NCBI GenBank assembly: GCA_003731675.1
Contig: RCNQ01000027.1
Location: 1 to 17,027 of the forward strand
DNA length: 17,027 nucleotides
Source: Bacteroidetes/Chlorobi group bacterium ChocPot_Mid
Lineage (GTDB): Bacteria > Bacteroidota > Ignavibacteria > Kapaibacteriales > UBA2268
Reading direction: 5' to 3'
The notes under the pieces: generated by a model
What the model was told of the DNA's origin: nothing
Seen by the model: the letters and a program-made list of their open reading frames with translations, nothing else
The model's database searches: none
Program-made: the position numbers and the translations under genes
Part shown: in pieces, positions 14,965 to 17,027 of the stretch
How positions within the stretch are numbered: the first letter of the stretch is position 1
How the letters are laid out: every line of letters begins with the position of its first letter

Positions 14965-15960
14965 TTATGGGATTTTTCGGAATACAAAAACCCTCAAAAG
15001 AAGTTCCAGAAGAAAAGCAAATGCCGCACCAATTGCAAAAGGTAAGAATTCTTCGGATTTCCTGCTGAAAATTGATACATCAACTCTTGTTTTTTCCATT
15101 GCATCAATTTCTTTGTATATTTGCGAAAGTGCTTTGTTGTTTGTAGCTCTGAAGTATTTACCACCTGTGATAGAAGCAATTTTCTTCAATAAATCCTCAT
15201 CAATTTGCACTTCCATGTTTTGACGCCTGATACCCCAAGGAGTCTGGAACGGATAAGGAGCAAATCCTCTTGTACCGACACCAATTGTGTAAACCCTAAT
15301 ATTGAAAGAACGGGCAAGTTCTGCCGCTGTCAAAGGTGCAATTATTCCCGTATTATTAACACCGTCAGTCAAAAGTACTACGACTTTGCTTTTAGCTTTA
15401 CTATCTTTCAATCTTGAAACAGAAGTTGCCAAGCCCATACCTATAGCTGTACCGTCCTGCAAAAGTCCTGTCTTTAAATCCTTGAATAAATTTTTGATGA
15501 CATCATGGTCAATTGTAACTGGTGATTGTGTAAAGCTTTCAGCAGAGAAAACCACTAATCCTATTCTGTCATCAACTCGCATATCTATGAATTCCATCGC
15601 TGTTTTTTTTGCCGCTTCCAACCTGTTAGGTCTGAAATCTTCTGCCAACATTGATGTTGAAATATCTAAAGCCATTATAATGTCAATACCTTCGGTTCTT
15701 ACATTTTTTTTGCTTGATGAAGATTGAGGACGAGCAAGGACAAATATGATAAAAATTAATGTAATTATTCGTAAAACAAATAAGCTGTGTCTTAACTTAA
15801 TTTTTAATGTAGGTTTGCTTAATGCCAAACCCTCGATTGATGAGATTTTTATTTCGCTAGTCTGATTTCTGTGTTTGTAAATATACCAAATAATAATTAC
15901 GGGTAACAAAATAAACAGCCAGAACCATTCAGGATTTGCAAATACTAAATCATTCATCAT
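14965..15960 (-). CDS. batA: BatA-like membrane protein with von Willebrand factor A domain
   Basis: This 331-residue protein has the BatA layout. Two N-terminal transmembrane segments (about 11-28 and 57-77) are followed by a VWA domain (about 90-290) and a C-terminal transmembrane helix (about 306-327). The metal-dependent adhesion site is complete: D99-I-S101-T-S103 (DISTS), Thr171 in DGTAIG and Asp199 in TDG. It probably binds a divalent ion and partner proteins at the membrane, working with MoxR-type AAA+ ATPases in envelope or stress functions. The ATG overlaps the stop of the upstream gene (ATGA), so translation is coupled. A second ATG follows at once. The gene next downstream is an acyl-CoA dehydrogenase, not batB. 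Confidence 0.9.
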   Translation of the reverse strand: MMNDLVFANPEWFWLFILLPVIIIWYIYKHRNQTSEIKISSIEGLALSKPTLKIKLRHSLFVLRIITLIFIIFVLARPQSSSSKKNVRTEGIDIIMALDISTSMLAEDFRPNRLEAAKKTAMEFIDMRVDDRIGLVVFSAESFTQSPVTIDHDVIKNLFKDLKTGLLQDGTAIGMGLATSVSRLKDSKAKSKVVVLLTDGVNNTGIIAPLTAAELARSFNIRVYTIGVGTRGFAPYPFQTPWGIRRQNMEVQIDEDLLKKIASITGGKYFRATNNKALSQIYKEIDAMEKTRVDVSIFSRKSEEFLPFAIGAAFAFLLELLLRVFVFRKIP

Positions 15961-16919
15961 TTCGCTTCCTCCTTTGCAGAATTTCTAAGCTCTGTCAACT
16001 TATCTTCACTCTGTATTTGCGAAGTTATATTTACAAAATTGACAGCATAGTTCATACACTTTGAGTTTTCATCAGGCAAAGGTTGATGCTTTGCAAACTT
16101 TACGAAATCTGCAATTGAAAACAATTCAGACATATCATTGATTAAGTTCTGGTCGAAGTTATTTTCTCTTAAAGACGAAATTATTTCTGGAGTTACCATT
16201 TCCATTGCCATTATTTTGAATTGTCTTTCAATATAAATTCTTATTATATCTGTCAGTCGTATGTAATATTTTTTTACATATCCTGATTGCCAAAGTTTTT
16301 CTGACTCTAATTGCTTTAATGCTTCCAAAGCTAAGATGTGAGGAGGAATGCTCGGGTCATATCCCAAATCAGGTTTTTTCTGGCTTCTTTTTTTCCAGTA
16401 TTTATATCCAAAAACAGATAATGCTATAACAATAACTAAAATAAGCAAATATAACAAGTACTTTTTCCAATCCATCGGAACACCTAAAGGTCCCTTAATG
16501 TCTTTAATGTCTTTTGTAGTATCAACTTCAACTGAATTGAACTTTAAATATAATGGTTCTGTTAATAATGTATCCAGTGAACTGTCTGAATGAATAACAG
16601 TAAATGTCAGAGACGGCATAGGATAAGTTCCACCATCAAAACTTGTGACGAATATATTTTGCCGTAAAGAGTAAAAATCTTGTTTACTAATTGTATCAAT
16701 TTTCCCTCTTTTTATTACTTCAAGTGTACCTAAAGTATCGGGTAAAGGAGTCCAGTTAAGTGAAAATTTGTCCTTACTTCTGGCTTCAAGTATTATCTTA
16801 ATTTGGTCGCCAATTAAAACATTGTTGGTATCAGCTGTTACTCTAATCTCAGGAATCTGAGATTGAAGATTTTTTCCAACCAATAAGATAAATATTAATA
16901 AAACTAATTTCTTAGCCAT
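15957..16919 (-). CDS. BatD/DUF4381-like membrane protein
   Basis: The 320-residue protein starts at the ATG at 16919; the in-frame TTG at 16931 is less likely. A signal peptide (about 1-20, ending LQSQ) is followed by an extracytoplasmic beta-rich domain (about 25-130), one transmembrane helix (about 153-174) and a basic cytoplasmic tail. The tail carries PPHILALEALKQLE and KKYYIRLTDIIRIYIERQF, the pattern of DUF4381-type partners encoded between DUF58 and BatA genes in MoxR clusters. It overlaps batA by 4 bases, which supports a shared complex. The upstream genes (expected moxR and DUF58) lie outside the window. The exact family name is less certain than the membrane topology. Confidence 0.75.
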   Translation of the reverse strand: MAKKLVLLIFILLVGKNLQSQIPEIRVTADTNNVLIGDQIKIILEARSKDKFSLNWTPLPDTLGTLEVIKRGKIDTISKQDFYSLRQNIFVTSFDGGTYPMPSLTFTVIHSDSSLDTLLTEPLYLKFNSVEVDTTKDIKDIKGPLGVPMDWKKYLLYLLILVIVIALSVFGYKYWKKRSQKKPDLGYDPSIPPHILALEALKQLESEKLWQSGYVKKYYIRLTDIIRIYIERQFKIMAMEMVTPEIISSLRENNFDQNLINDMSELFSIADFVKFAKHQPLPDENSKCMNYAVNFVNITSQIQSEDKLTELRNSAKEEAK

Positions 16920-17027
16920 TCTTATATTCAAATTTTTTAAAATTTACATAAAAGTATAGCTAAAGACGAGAAAAAGACAAAAATTATTTAACTACATTAA
17001 TTTTCTTTTGTAAAGTAAATTTATCGC

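Noticed and set aside
15302..15727. A 141-codon plus-strand reading frame
   Set aside because: It is antisense to the VWA domain of batA and has no recognisable motif or start signal.
16984..17027. Minus-strand frame ending in a stop at 16984 (DKFTLQKKINVVK) as the tail of an upstream gene
   Set aside because: Only 13 codons are visible and there is no family evidence; the spacer 16920-17027 is left unannotated.

Overview
The window looks like chromosomal DNA from a low-GC, free-living member of the Bacteroidota/Chlorobiota (FCB) group. This is inference from four things: AT-rich spacers, TAnnTTTG-type -7 promoter elements, weak or missing Shine-Dalgarno sites at several genes, and gene families typical of that group (BatA with a BatD/DUF4381-like partner, tandem Usp, multicopy-type GIY-YIG ORFs). 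An Ignavibacteria- or Kapabacteria-like source would fit, but the sequence alone does not settle it.

Layout. (1) 1-2240: a truncated PBP4-type D-Ala-D-Ala carboxypeptidase (minus strand) is divergent from an M48 metalloprotease lipoprotein (plus strand); a 19-bp palindrome lies between them. (2) 2254-8757: a minus-strand block encodes the proton-pumping membrane-arm subunits of respiratory complex I, nuoL-nuoM-nuoN, followed by an acyl-CoA dehydrogenase. The other nuo genes are absent, and nuoL is the first gene of its cluster. (3) 8961-9949: a plus-strand tRNA-Ser(GCU) gene is followed by two tandem 378-bp units. Each unit carries an 82-aa GIY-YIG nuclease ORF joined to a 3' fragment of the same tRNA, in which the anticodon arm is replaced by a perfect 18-nt palindrome. 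An intrinsic terminator closes the array. (4) 9993-11789: a DUF262/HNH (GmrSD-like) putative anti-phage nuclease, convergent with the array. (5) 11879-14847: an SDR oxidoreductase, a tandem universal stress protein and a second acyl-CoA dehydrogenase. (6) 14965-16919: a BatD/DUF4381-like membrane protein translationally coupled to BatA.

Functionally, most genes are housekeeping: envelope maintenance, NADH-driven proton pumping, acyl-CoA oxidation and stress response. Complex I and the acyl-CoA dehydrogenases both feed electrons to the quinone pool, although no ETF genes are visible. The accessory segment is 8997-11789. The tRNA/GIY-YIG array there is the most unusual structure in the window. 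It resembles a very small repeat element that uses the 3' half of a tRNA gene as its border and places its own stop codon inside the tRNA-derived sequence. I know of no integrase or other mobility gene in it, so mobility is a hypothesis.
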